A stretch of DNA of 64,000 bases. It comes from Atopsyche davidsoni (Eukaryota; Arthropoda; Insecta; Trichoptera; Hydrobiosidae). Both the position numbers and the translations under genes were made by a program. Below, in pieces: positions 30,953-44,737 of the stretch. How positions within the stretch are numbered: position 1 is the first letter of the stretch; every line of letters begins with the position of its first letter. The notes beneath the pieces were generated by a model. It was not told the origin of the DNA. It searched no databases and saw nothing but the letters and a program-made list of their open reading frames with translations. The stretch lies in the NCBI GenBank assembly GCA_022113835.1, contig JAILWY010000007.1:12377001-12441000 (forward strand), in the 5' to 3' direction.

Positions 30953-32759
30953 CTAAAAAAAAAAGAAGCACAACTTGTAATTGGTGCAAGATCTGTTAGA
31001 TGCGTTTAACGAATAAATATACAAAACATATAAATAAATAGAAACATAACTACATACATAGGCCCACAATTAATTGACGACACATCACATTGAGAACCAG
31101 AAAAGTGACTGAAGCGGCGGTCCCTAGTCAAAAATTATATAATTTTTTTAAATAAGAATGTTTTTACGCCACAGCCACAGCCTTAAAAATATAAAAAAAT
31201 CTTGTCAGTAATTTAATTTTATTATATGATTTATTTTAGAAAATACCGGAGTTTCAAATCAAGTTATACTAAAATATTATGTTAATTTTAAAAGGATAAT
31301 TGAAATTCTTTTTTTTTATTTTTTAAACCAACCAGTGCCATTTTATTAAAATGGTTAATATTTTTACCGGACCAATTACCAATCCAGGCCTAAGTCTCTG
31401 AAGCTCGGATTCTCTATTATACATCTCGGGTAGGGAAAGGCATTAACAAAGGATGAAAGCATTCAATTTAATAGCAATTAATTTCATCTCGCATCGCTTA
31501 CCGCGAAAAAGTAAGATTTTGAAAAGGTAATTAGATTCCCAAAAAAGAGTTAAAACCTTGAAAAGAAACCTCCAGGTTGATCAATGGAATACCAAGAAAA
31601 TACTAATTGACAGATTTATTTATGTAGCCAAATAACGAAGAAAATATTACTTCTAATCTAATGTACATACGCTGATACTTCATTGTACTTTGTAGCTTCA
31701 AGAAATGGTTAAACCTCAGTAAATTTATTCATGTAGTACGAACAATATTATTTAATAATAAGAGCGCATATCATAACAATGAAGCAATGCAGCAGATGCC
31801 TCATGTTTGCGACATTATATCACCAAGACGATAATAGACGACATTTTGATCAGCTGTTTAAACATCACTGGGGGTCAGATATGTAAATTTCGTGAGCACA
31901 TAAATACATGTCGAAAGATGTATATTTATGTTGCTTAAGAAACATCTCATATATCAATACATTAGCCGGTGGCGACATTGAAAATTACAAACGATATAAT
32001 CTTGAGCCTAAATCTGCCTCATTCAAGTGTCATTCGCGTCAACATCTCAGCAAGTGAAATCAATTATTTAAATTCTACATCTACTGAAATAGTGTTATAA
32101 CTAAGACAATCTGATCTCATGTACCCATAGTACTAAATTCAATCTGCCACAAGAATAAAAACTCGTATGTATTGAAAATTTCTAGTTATGTTCAGAGAAA
32201 AATTAACTATCATAGTAAAAACTTTAAGATAGTATTGTCTGATGGTTCAGAATTTTCCCGGAAAAAAAGCAATCTAATTCAATATTGTCAAGTTAAACTT
32301 AGCTACTGTTCATATTTATTAACAGCAGAGTATATAAATGTATAATTTTGTACGAAAAAATGTAGATAAAACTATTGATAAAATATTTTTTTAACATAAA
32401 AGATCTTTACTGTAAGTTGGTAAATTTTGTTTGAAAAAATGTACTTGTATTTAGATTAAAAGGATATTATCTGTAAGTATTATCCGATTTTTTCAATCAT
32501 GAAATATTTTCCAAAACAAATTTTCTATTACATAATGCGATTGATTCTTATATGTTAATATTTCAAGCGTAAATGTGTGCCGAACGTATGTATTTATCTA
32601 TTGAAAAGTGCTTTAAAATAAATGTATGAAAATAAATGTAAATTGTCCCGAATCCTTGCATAATACAGAAACGAATACCACCGTGCATATCCCTTTATCG
32701 CGTTTCAAATAAACCGTCAGCAGCCATAAAACGGCGATATGAATAAAATAAAACGAAAT

Positions 32760-32910
32760 ATTCTTTCATAGTGGCAACACCTTCGCGTTTAGCATGGCAA
32801 AACAATGGCGAAATGTCAAAGGGAAACATTACCGGCGGGCGCGAGCCGCAATCTCAAATGGAGCGGAAAATAAAAACACCCCCCGAGCTGAAGGGAGGCG
32901 AGGCTGAAAT
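32760..32910. promoter_or_regulatory. GC-rich intronic island
   Basis: A short block with GGCGGGCGCGAGCCGC and a run of C's in an AT-rich intron, without a coding frame. It is a candidate enhancer of the surrounding gene, inferred from composition and position only. Confidence 0.22.
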
Positions 32911-34743
32911 AAAATATTAAATAGTACAAAAATCAATGAATACATCAAAAAAAAAAATTCATTTATCAGTGTTTGTTTGAAAATTTATATAATTTTAAAA
33001 TAAAAATTTAGCCCCGGGTTCGTACTCGATAATCGAGTGCAATAAACACTGACCTACAGGCGATATATAATTAATTAACTGTGATGAAAAGCTTTTATTA
33101 GTATCAAGTACATTCGAATGATCCGGTTTTAAGCACACGCCGCATGCTCTACACAGAAAACTCAAATAGCAAATGGCGTTTATACACTGCTCTATATGCG
33201 GCGAAGTCCAACAGGGATGCCTTTGAACATCAGATTGACAAACAAAGTTGCACATGCCGCCACAGAACTATCCTCTAGGTGCGATTATTTATATTTGCGT
33301 ATTAAATAAAATATTATGGGCAACGTTTCTAAAAGTTCAAAAAACCATTAAATATAAAAAAATACCAAGGGGTTTTATGAGATATACTTTAATTTATATA
33401 AATAAACCTGAAAATGTGACGTATATCATAAGGCTCAATATTTTACTACCTGCACATTTCAATTCGATTAAAATTACCCATAATAGTGTATTATATCATA
33501 ATATATGTTTCATAAAGTTAAAATACATATTATTTATTATTATTAACTTGTTTTTATTTTCCTATTAGAAAGTAAAGCAATAACTTCTGGCAAAAAACAG
33601 GACAGTATGTAAAAATTTGTGCACATAATAATTATTATTGTGTTTTTATAATTTTGGTATTCATTTATTGACTGATATTAACGTATATACTGAAACTATA
33701 AAAAAATCTAGAAGCCGATGTAAACTCACTGTATTGCGGCACATTTTTTAAACCAATTGAACTACAACTGCTCTGTAACTTAACATAAACTCGAATTGTT
33801 ATATTAAAGCACGAAATCAATGGGTCTAAGTACACGCAAATATTCTTGAAGTGTTTATCATAGCATATATATTTTCAAAGTCTATTTGACTCATCAGAGA
33901 TCCGAAGCACTGGTTTACTAATTAATATTAAAATTTACACAAATATACACCTTGTGTATTGAAATTTAATAAAAACAATTATATACAAATAACCGGCTAA
34001 GTTGACACTTTCAAAATACAAAAACACATGAAGCTTCCAGATCAAAAATCTGAAGAGACAAATACGGGCCCAAAGTCCCGGGAGACAGCTGCCAATCTGA
34101 ATCTCCCGAATCTAACATGAATATCACATCAATCTCCAATCTCCGACCCCCACCCCCGCCCCAGGTCAACACTGACTCCTCCCTTGTTTGACAAACTGTG
34201 TCACTTTTGTTCTTTGCCCCCTTCTTGTTTTTGGGAGGAATATTTTACGCAGAAATGTGTGTTCCTGAAAAGGCTTTTCAGTGAAATGCAATAGCATCAC
34301 TATGTAACACATTCCTCTTTCTCGAGTATCGCAATGCATTGTGATTTGAGTCTCCCGACGTGTCAGTACCGGTACAGAAATTTATACATTTTGGATTCAG
34401 AAAATGCCTTAAAAAAGGTCTCAGACTCGTATAACACAACATCGATGAGATACAAACCCACACGTTCAAGTCTAACTTGCTGCATTCAACATGTGATTAT
34501 TTATTCCAATGGTTTGATTTTAGGTTAACGTTTGTGCTTTAAAAAAAAAACATTTATTTCAATTAATATGACATAAATCAAAACCACTCGTTCCCCATAT
34601 TGTCAGCCTACTTTATGAAAAAGCCTCATCGAGCCGCGCCCACTCGGTCCGCCATGACACCCTTTTACCTCTCCGAACACTTTTTTGCAAAAAAATATAT
34701 TTTTTCAAATGCACAAACGTTTTTGCGCGCAGTTTGTGACAAG

Positions 34744-35060
34744 TCAATGGCTCGCGGCCAGGGCTGCCAAAAGCAAACAATCATATTAAAAAAAAAAATA
34801 TTTCTTTTTAAATATATATAAACAAAACCTTAAATTTATCAATGTTTACCGCAGTAAAAAAATAACCAATTGCTAAGTGAATGAATTATCTGATTCTCTA
34901 AAAAAATATTTTTGGAAGTGTATGCATAAAGATATAATAACAAAATATATTTACTATCAATTAATTTTAATATTTTAATATACAATTTGTTTCATAACAA
35001 TAATTTTAATATATAAATTGAATTTCGTCGCGGTTTCTTGGCAGCCCTGCGAGTGATTGA
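34744..35060. mobile_element. Small inverted-repeat element, possibly a hAT-type MITE
   Basis: CAGGGCTGCCAA at 34759-34770 is matched by its perfect complement TTGGCAGCCCTG at 35038-35049. The pairing extends outward as TCAATnnCTCGC against GCGAGnnATTGA after a 3-base gap, and loosely inward (AAGCAAAC / GTTTC). The enclosed 270 bp are AT-rich and noncoding. The core CAGGGCTGCCAA resembles hAT termini, but no 8-bp target duplication is visible. It may be a decayed miniature element or a simple snap-back repeat. Confidence 0.45.
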
Positions 35061-35089
35061 CGCACCTTTCGGTTTTCAAGGCAGAAAGC

Positions 35090-35260
35090 CTGCTAACCCC
35101 AGAATAAATATAAATAGATAAATCGAGCCTTATCGAGCCTCACTTCAGCCTGGAGCTCTGTTTACTGGCGACACGGCACGTCACGTGTTCACACGTGCTA
35201 ACAGCCGGTCAGTTAAAGTACACAGACTCCAAAACACACTTTAAGCCTCTCTAAGAGCTA
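35090..35260. promoter_or_regulatory. Intronic island with CACGTG boxes
   Basis: GC-richer DNA carrying GTCACGTGTTCACACGTGC (two CACGTG-type E-boxes close together), a repeated ATCGAGCCT word, and the downstream TCAGTTAAAG. No open frame. It could be an enhancer or alternative promoter inside the large intron, inferred from motifs only. Confidence 0.3.
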
Positions 35261-38200
35261 AATCGCGGTATTAAAGACAATTGCTTCCAAGAAAAGTAAA
35301 AAATATATTGTAATTTACAAAACACTATTTTGCCAAAAGTATACACATAATATAATTTTTTTTTTCTATTTAAGTTCAAAGTGAAGCATTTTTATCGTTT
35401 TATTTTGCTACATTTATATGATGATAATCGATTATTTTATTATCACATTATCAAATCAATATACCTGGGATATTTAAATATTTCTACAGTATATGATTTA
35501 TTGTTTATTCCAGGAACGAAATGTGTTTTTAACAAAATGATTTTTTAGACAAGACAGTCTCCTCGTCTCCTGAATATTATTTATCCGGTACCTATGAATT
35601 ATTAAATTCAAAAGTCTTAGAGATAATTTAAGATTTTTAGAAATAATCAGGACCTTATCGTTTATACAAAAGCATACTGGGCAAGAAGCTATTTAAAGTA
35701 TATTATGTATATCATTATTAAGTATATCTTTAGATTCATAGCGACTACTGAAAAATTTACTTGTCAATAAACTTAAAATCTTTTTTTGATAAATCGAGCT
35801 ATGAGAACTACGCCTGGCATTAGCAATAACAAAAAAAAATTGATAGAACAATGCGACACAATCAACTTGTCTTCACGTAGTCAAATCAACACTATGTTTA
35901 AAAATTACATAACAACGCGGAAATACCTTGTTGAGTTAAAGCTTGGTTTAACCACCTGTTCAATAATCTATCCATACTTTCGTCAGTCAATTAATATTGT
36001 ACGAATGAAACTGTTGAGATCCAAGCTAAGAAATGTTAAAAACCCGAACATATACGGGATTCCCCTCTTTGTGGCAAATTCCCCGGTTGGAGGTGATGCC
36101 CCGAATATTAATTAAACTTAAATCAAACGCTAGTACATCGAAATAAAAAAAATCATGACTCATATGCTGAACCATAAGGCGAATATATCGACGTGTTAAT
36201 TACCAAACCATCTTTTATGAATAATGAGGCACTAAATATATTAAAAAATCTCGGTTAATAACAAGGAAATTTAAATTAATACGTCTTTGTGAAAATATAA
36301 ATAAACTGCGTTTTTTCTAAAAATTCAATATCTTTTTAATTACGAGAACTGAGTTAACATCATATTGTTAATGTATTCAATAGTTTTTTTTAATAATATG
36401 TTAAATGACCAAACAAAGTGTATTATTAATATTCATCTCTCACGTAACATATTTTTATTTAAATACAATTAAGTCTGTATGAAAATTTAATAGGATCCAT
36501 TGAATAATTAATAATCGCTTGTTTAAAAAAATCCATTGAAGCGTTTGTTGTTTTAAAAATGCGATACAATGTATTTCTCGCCACATCAAAAACACTCTTT
36601 AGTATGCGGGAAGTGTGTATTAATGAAGTAGAATACTAATAAGATTGGAAACCCCAAATCTGAGACCACGAGTAGTCGACAACAGACTATAAAGCCTTTG
36701 CATTGTTTTCAATAAAATCTGAAATCAATGCACCATAAATAATACAACAATTAATTTAAAAAACCAAGCTCAAATATATACAATGATGACTATCAAACAT
36801 TATTTCATTAAGTTCCTCAGGTGCTAAAATATCCAATAATCATTAATAAGTATCAAATAGTTTTTTTTTATATTTTAATATAAACATAATACTAACAATT
36901 CAAATAAATAATATCCATGAATAAAATACTTAATTTAATAAACATTTTTTGAAGGTGTACAAATTTTAGGCTTGATACTAAGACAGCAGGCGAATTTAAA
37001 AACTCTAAGAATTTATTTTAAAGAAGTTCTTAAAAAAAAAATTCATAAATGTAAAATTATTAACAGTTTTTTTATTTATTTTTATGCTGTATAGTAAGTT
37101 TGTTTGACCTGCTGTTAAGTATATTTAATGCTGTTGTAATTTTAACTTTATTTCGAATTCTGTGGCTTGGTTTGTAAACTGCATTCATTTGTACTAAATT
37201 AAATATGTTTTATTCTGTTTACATATTTTTGACGGTCTTTATAAAAGGAAATGAAGATATCAAGACGTCGAGTGAAAAACAACACAATATTCTTTGTAAT
37301 ATTGCAGAAATGTAAACAAAGTCTCATCTCTTGAATACAAAGGTTGCGTTTACTGCGAGTTTATATACTCAGGGTTACGGTCAAAGCCAACTTAATAACG
37401 TATTTAAATATAACTACTCTTTATAACTTCCGGTTGAGAGCATTAAAATACATTTAAACTTAAAATAATACCAGTGGATACGGATTCTACTTAATATTTA
37501 AAAGATATTTTCAGACAAAATCAACGACATACTAGTACTAGAGTATATCTATGTTGTAAAATAACCTTAAAAAATTAATTTCAATTTATTTAATACAATG
37601 GAGTTTTAAATCGAACAATTTTTTCCCGACAATAATGCATATGATTTACTTTTTTTTTTAAATAAATTAATATTTATTGATATAGTAGTAATGTTTCATT
37701 ATTTAACAAATTAGTCAAAATTAACTTTGCTTTACGAAGTATATTATTTTTTTTATAATATGGGTTATGGCTTCGATTAACAAAAATGACTGATTACCGT
37801 TTCGACCAACTCTTTGGATTATTTATTTATTATATAATATTTGTATATTATTTTTTATTTGAATGTCGGAAACAATGACGCATCGCAAAGCCTTTTGATA
37901 AAAAGGATTTAATATTTTTATTATTATGTTATCAGATTAAATGACTGAGAACATAATATGTTTCCTTCAAAACAAGATAATAATCATTAAATTCATGGCA
38001 CTAAAATTTTACCTAATCATATTGATATTCAAATATTAATAAAAATATTGTCACGTAAAAAAAAGTTTTTTTTTTGCCTAACAAAATTCTATAACTCTTT
38101 TTCAAAGACCATTTGATTTATTATATAAGCAAATTAGATATACATGTATTGTTAGTAAATATCAACAAAAAACTTATTTTCTAATTAAATAAACGTACGA

Positions 38201-38914
38201 CATGAATTTTTTGCATTTAAACATCATTTATTTTTGATTATGTAGTGACATTGCAGCAACTAACTGGTGTATTATACGTTTGTTATTAATATCGGTTTCG
38301 TTCCATTTGGCAGATTATAAAAACACACTAGCGTTGGATCAAAAATAGATCCATACCTGCACAACCTCTTTACCAAGGCTGCCTACTCAATGTCACGTAT
38401 ATTTAACAATACAGCTATCAAACAGTTTGATCTCAATGAAATTATATTTTTAACGTCGCAATAAACGTATAACCACTGTACTGTCTATACACTATATTAA
38501 TCTGACATAATAAACAACATTCAAATAAATATTAAAAAATAAATCAATGTGTGTACAGACTCAATATTTCAACTGCGCTTTTATTACACATAATGATTAT
38601 AAAAATATATATATTCTTCGGATAATATCTTATCTTTTTCTGGAAAATACGACAAAATAAAACGAATTATGTCATGATATGTCATATCTTTATATAATTT
38701 GAATTTATATCAAATTTGTGTTACCAAAATAAAATGTTTATTTTATTTATCAAACAATTTTTTATATGAATGATATGGTTTATATTTAACTATAAATAAT
38801 TATTATACAGTTAGTGTATCATAGCAAAATGGGGTTTCTTTAAATTCTCTCTGAGAAAAAAACTGCCATCACCATATCAAAAAGTATAAATATGCATAAA
38901 TGAGTAGCTCTTAC

Positions 38915-39082
38915 CTTTAAAAAAAGTTTACTAGCATCCCCTAGCAGTATCTTGGGGTTGCTGACGCTGATCATCCCTCTGGTGTTCATCCTTTTAGTCT
39001 TCATATTCATTTCAGGATAATAACCGCCTTTTGAGCGTTCTCCTTATGGGGAGGTTCTATGCAAGGCGCCTCTGGCTAACCA
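38915..39082 (-). CDS. Candidate alternative 5' exon of the cuticle-type gene
   Basis: A 168-bp block with strong splice signals on the minus strand: TTTTTTTACAG before 39082 and AAG|GTAAGAG after 38915. An ATG at 39010 opens a frame of 32 codons ending in phase 0. Spliced to the terminal exon it would give a longer n-region ending SKLFLK ahead of the hydrophobic IFFTATLIHGALS, so the product would still have a signal sequence (or signal anchor). If exon 44143-44160 were spliced here instead, the frame would stop after 12 codons. The block is therefore either an alternative first coding exon with an upstream untranslated exon, a poison exon, or a chance match. GC content is higher than the flanking intron. 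Confidence 0.4.
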
Positions 39083-42000
39083 CTGTAAAAAAAGCGATAT
39101 TCAATATAGGGTAGTTTATTGGCATAAACATAAGAGGGTTCTCTCGTTCAATATTGATACAGTGAGTAGACGCTGTTGCGTGACAGCCTCGTTCTGAAAG
39201 TACCTTATCAGAATTTTGAAAATATCCGAAAGGTGCATTTCAATATGTTTATGAATTTTCTAAAAAACAGAAGCTTTGAACAACTCGTGAACGTATTTCT
39301 ATATTTTCTTATAAAACAAGAGTTTGCGCAGAATATATAAGTTGTACTGAGAATTTGGGATCGAATTATTCTGTTTGTTGTCAATAACTAAAATTGAATG
39401 TTTGAAGTACGTGTCGAGATACAGATAAGATCACAATATATTACAAACGAATATATTACCTGTCAGAGACACGTAATGTCTGTATTTTAAATAAAATCTA
39501 CTGACAACTGATATTACAATGTTATTTTCATTATATCAATAATAAATTTTGTGGGTGATAAATTCTAGCAAATTTAACTCGGTTACAAGCTCGCATTCAA
39601 CTATGCAAAGCCTCGCTAAATTTCAGGGACACTGTTTTAAAAAAAAATTAAGTGCTGGGATACGATAGCGAGAATTAAAAAGTTCAAATCCAGTCTGTGT
39701 ATCAAAAATAAAATTTAATTATTCTTCTCGGTCTATCTGAGTAAGTAATTTGTTTCTATTTCATCCAATCCTAACTGCTCCTTTTAAATTTAATATTTGA
39801 GTTTTATTTATATGATTACAAAAGAGTTATCGTGAAAGTTGTATACAAGTCTTTACAGTAAATGGCTTTTGAAGTACTCTGTTTACTTGCTACATTTTTT
39901 TTTTACCTATAAGTTTTTTAATTAAATATCAAGGTAATGAACACCTGTTATAAATTATTTATCATTGCTTGTTATTAGATAATTATAATGTAAATGATTG
40001 GTCTCAACTGAAAAAAATCTTCGAAATGAATAATCTAGAATAAAACGTACCCCCAAAATTAAATGCTTTTTTTTTTCATATATGTATATCTATTGTATGT
40101 ATAAAGAATGTGCTGTTTATAAAACATTGATTGACCTAAAATATATTAAAAATAACAATTTTATACTTATATATACTCATTTAAATAAAAAAATGTTAAG
40201 ATTTTCATAATACTTTTCTGAAATTAAATTCTTAAAATACCCTTTGAAAATAAAATTTAAGAGCTATTTACCCGAACACCGAAAATAAAATTAAAGTCCT
40301 TAAATATAGCTTAACCTTCCAGTTTTAATGCCATTTTAAAGTATCACTTCTTGAAAACATCAAAATAAATTTTTAATTATACACCTCCATATTTAGGTTA
40401 TTTCTGAAATGTCAAGATTTTTCCGTGAAATTTATAATAAAGATCCAAATTATTAAATATTTTTTAGACTAAATAAACTTGAAAGAAATATTATTCTAAT
40501 ATATTGAAAATAGTCATGGCGGATATCCTTTTTCTAATTAATTACTATATTTATCAAGTCTGCATAATTACGTTTAATTAAAAAAATATATTTATACCAG
40601 TTTTTGCAGCAATTAATATTAAGTTGTTGGTCTGCGCGGAGGCGTTTTCATTTGAATGTTTAGTTCAAATCTATGTAATTATATAATTGAAATATTTTTT
40701 TACTTGTAATTAACCGTTGCCGTTATAAATTAATTAAACACATAAATCAAGACCTAACCTGATACAACTTGCTTTGCTTCTTTATATATAGCTTCGTTTT
40801 GGATTTTAAAAGGATAAATAACGTAAGTTGAATAATAAAAAACTTTTTTGCGACTTTTCCTGAAAAATGATAAGAAAGTTTTCAGAAAAGTCAGACTATA
40901 ATACTGCACACTAGTTATCGTAAGCTTGGCTGTTGTGTTTTCATTTCTGTATGGATATTTTGTGGACTTCTAAACACTTTCAGTGCGTACTATGTATTAA
41001 GTATATCACTTAATGGTGATAGTTCAACATATGAAACTAATAAGTATTAAGCTACACAATTAAATTTATTTCAGTAGTTAAACACGTATATTTATTTTTC
41101 TATTTATAACTCTAGTATTGAAACTAAACAATTAGTATTGATACAATAACATATTTAAAAAATATATTACTATAGTTTTACATTTGAAATAAGTGATAAA
41201 ATAATATACTTAGACTTATGCTTAGATGAATTTAAAAATAGCAATTATTACATTTGCGGAGTGGACAAATGAAATCAATATCTTGTTCTGTATATCCAAA
41301 AAATAACAACTACCTGTAAACTAAAAACTTGATTGTATAAGCTACGAATAAACACCTGTCATAATTAATAACATGTAATATCTATTGTACGACGGATCTA
41401 TATTTCAATATTATCTAAACTATTAGGAATTCAAAAGGTATTTAGATTACAACCTTAACAAACCATAACTTAATTTTTAAATACACAACTCACCATGTAA
41501 ATAAACAAATTATGAAGGACAAAAACAAATATGAAGGAGCTTGCTTTATATTTTTTAACAAAACATGACGTAACCTATTATAACTTGCAGCCTCCTTTCA
41601 TAACATAAAGTACAAGTCTCGTTTGTTGATTTTGTTGTTAGACCATTATTTTACTGTTTATTTACTATATTTTTTTATCAGATGAACACTATATTGATAA
41701 TATTCAAGCAATGCGCAATTTCAGGAATATTTTTTTGGTGTATTTTTATGTAAAACTATTGATTTACTACTATATTATAATATCACTTTTACGATTCCGT
41801 GGTAGATGATTTATGTGTTAAGTATTTATTAAAGTTTGTGAAATACAAAATTCATTAATTTTAAAAATTAATTAGTACTTGCACGAGGTAAGTAGTAATT
41901 GGTTTCAAGTTTGGTTTAAGTTGTTGCAATTTAGTACATTTGAAAAAAGTAATGATACGAATGATAAGTAATTTTTTTTGTCTGAATAGCTTGCATGATC

Positions 42001-44142
42001 GTAAATCTTAAGTTCAACTTGTATGTATAGATTTACTTAATTGTAGAGACTTGCACGTCGCTTTAAATTTATTTAATATTCAGTGATCATGTTGCTAATG
42101 TGTTTTTGTTCAGTATTTATTTAATTTCTTGTGCTTCTATTGCAAGTTTTTCCATCTCGTCTGTACGATATGCTTCCTTAGTTGTAAAAAAATACAATGA
42201 CAGACTTAATAAGAAACTCCAACTTGAAGATTCTTCTCGAAATATAGTCCAAGTAAGTTTAAAGTCCTCTCTGTAAGAGACTTTCAATGGTGTAATTAGA
42301 ACTGCGCTTTTAGATTCAATGGGAATAGTTTGAACATTTTCTCAACTTGCAAATGAACAAGACTTGCTCTCAACAAGAAATAAGAAACTATAAATTTAAT
42401 GAATACGATATAAATTATGTAGAGCTTCTTGAAAAATTTTGTTCCTTGCTATAGTTTATTTTTTGTTAGATCTAAGAGCGAAAGACGTCTTAACTAAAAG
42501 TAATGTATCCGAAATATAGTTTGTGAAATAAAATAAACTGAGTTTATTACACTTAAAAGATTGGAAAATCATTAATAGATGTATCACGTTTGTAATTTCA
42601 CTTGCATTTGTCTTATACAATAAAGCCTATTTTCATAAAGGGTTTCTTTTTTTATTTAATTAGGAGAAAATTTAAAAAAAAAACCAATTCTTGTTTTCTG
42701 AAACTAGATTGGATTCAGAAATCAGAAAGAGTTTAAAAATAAAACAAATTAACTTTAAATATATATAAATTAAGACAACATTTTAACGAGCATAATGAGT
42801 GACCCCACAAACATTAATATTATGGTATTTTAATCAGAAAATAATAATATTAGAAGTTCATATATTATTTATAGAACAAGAAACCGGTTTTGGATTCGAG
42901 CGTAAAATGAAGCGCATTTCGTTATAATTTGTTTATTTACATTCCAGCTATTTTAAAAAATATGTACATATATTTTGACATCACAGTGAATAATTAGACA
43001 TGTTTTTAATGCTATATATTTGTGCTTTTATTACTACCTTTGCTTTTATCTGCATCGCCAATAGTATCTAAAAGATTTTTAAAACAAAGTATTTGTCAAA
43101 TTCGCTTCGATGTTTTATTAAATATATATAAAAGATAGACAAAACTGGATTCAAATATATTACAATTACCCACTCATTTTACGCGTAAAATGAGGACATG
43201 CATTTACAAAGTAAACGTCCTTATTTTCAATACCATGAACACTGACAAATACAATACATGTAAGGTGTTTTTTTTCTACAACGAACACTTGATTGTAACT
43301 ATAAGGCTGATATTATAATCCGGACTCTTTTATCTGACCTCTTTTAGACATTACAACTGAGTGTTCACGGTGTATTGAAATAATGTGCAATACTCCAATG
43401 CATACTGTATTTTTTATATATTTTGTTACGTTGATGCCATACTCTGTGCCTCGTTATCTTTGTAGAATTTTTACATGACGAGCTATTTAAAAATATGCGT
43501 ATACTTGTGTTGCACCTATCGTTTATCAAACCTCAATGTCATACCGATTTTAATAAATTTTTTAGACAGTGATTATTTCTTTAATTGTAAGAATTACTTG
43601 TTGATGATCAAAAGGTCTTGTGGTTTCATAAAAACATGCATAAAGTTCATTAAAAATAATCACACTTATGCACTTGACATATCGGAGCGAACTGATATCT
43701 TTTTACATTACCGATATCCTTTTCCAGATATTTTATTATATATATATCAATAATCAAAATTTATATACACCCTGTGATAATTAATTTTTGCATTGACCTT
43801 AGAAAATGTTATATTTCCTCTGATGTATTTTTGTAAATAGTAACAGTGAAGTTGTTGACCGATCATGCTTATTTTAGTATTTAGTAGTGTAATAATGTGT
43901 ATTTATTCATTGACATTATTAAATTAACTAATTAGTTTTGATAGTAATTATAAAGCACAACGAAATGGTTAGTTTATCTCGATTTTAGCTTCTTCATATG
44001 CCACATTTCCTATTTAATTCTGTTTTGAAATATGAAGCATTACAAATAAAACCAGACTATTTTGAATATTCATACCCATGCTTGACGCATTGCATGCACT
44101 GATACGAATATTCATGTTTAATCTAAAATACACAATACATAC
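39083..44142 (-). other. Large intron of the cuticle-type gene (5' part)
   Basis: About 5 kb of very AT-rich DNA with no supported exon, repeat or element. The frame at 43475-43753 (plus) has no recognisable features. Confidence 0.6.
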
Positions 44143-44160
44143 CTTTTTAATTGGTACCAT
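44143..44160 (-). CDS. Secreted cuticle-type protein, first coding exon
   Basis: Six codons (MVPIKK) from an ATG at 44160 to a consensus donor AAG|GTATGT after 44143, phase 0. The terminal exon at 30952 also starts in phase 0 and supplies the hydrophobic core that completes a standard signal peptide with a lysine pair in the n-region. A very short first coding exon followed by a long intron is typical of insect cuticle genes. The intron would be about 13.2 kb. The sequence upstream is GC-richer and AUG-poor, as expected for a 5' untranslated region. The join is inferred, and only a transcript would prove it. Confidence 0.7.
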
Positions 44161-44350
44161 GCTCCAACGGAATCAAAACAACACAAAAAAAACTTTTCTG
44201 TCCCACTGCTCTGTAATGTACCCAAAAACTTGACACAAAAACGATACAAAAAAGCCTCAAAAACAATTAAAATAATTTAATGTTCAGGCAGGAAGGCGAG
44301 ATGGCTGCTCGTGGCGAGCGGCGAGGCTGGACTAAGGCTTTTACAACTCG
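44161..44350 (-). promoter_or_regulatory. 5' untranslated region and promoter region of the cuticle-type gene
   Basis: Upstream of the start codon on the minus strand lie about 120 AT-rich bases and then a GC-rich block (GCCTCGCCGCTCGCC at about 44325-44311). A weak TATA-like TTGTAAAAG lies at about 44350-44342. The transcription start is not resolved. Confidence 0.3.
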
Positions 44351-44671
44351 CGTGCGATGTCTCCACAAGTATCTTTGAATCACAGACCGGTCGACGGGTC
44401 TGCCAATTCTTTGAAGAATACATAAAATTCGCCTTCTGTAGTGTATTTTTCTAAGAAATTTGTAATAGTAAATCTCACTGTAGACTCCCAGTCACGAGGC
44501 CTCAAAAGTTATTAGGCGCTTCACGTACAGAAAATATAAAAAATATATTAAATAATTCGAGACGTAGAATTATACCGCGTTTTACTATGATTTGACGCAG
44601 TCAAATTTTGGCATAAGAAATTTTAAAAATATTATATGCAATTATTTTTATTCCAGCTACAGAGCAAAAAA

Positions 44672-44674
<3 letters not shown>
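44351..44674. other. Intergenic DNA upstream of the cuticle-type gene
   Basis: A mix of GC-richer DNA (to about 44420) and AT-rich DNA with no frame of note. It probably contains more promoter sequence for the minus-strand gene. Confidence 0.35.

Positions 44675-44735
<61 letters not shown>
44675..44735. repeat. (TA)n microsatellite
   Basis: About 30 uninterrupted TA units. It generates a spurious Ile-Tyr repeat frame on the plus strand. Confidence 0.96.

Positions 44736-44737
<2 letters not shown>

Larger units (their letters stand above)
30953..38914 (-). other. Large intron of the cuticle-type gene (3' part)
   Basis: About 8 kb between the candidate alternative exon and the terminal exon. 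It is noncoding and AT-rich, with GC-richer islands at about 32760-32910, 34020-34215, 34600-34770 and 35030-35260. It includes a small inverted-repeat element at 34744-35060. The frame at 35786-36115 (plus) has no recognisable domain. Confidence 0.6.

Noticed and set aside
35786..36115. 109-codon plus-strand frame in the intron
   Set aside because: Begins at a TTG, has no domain, and lies within the large intron on the opposite strand.
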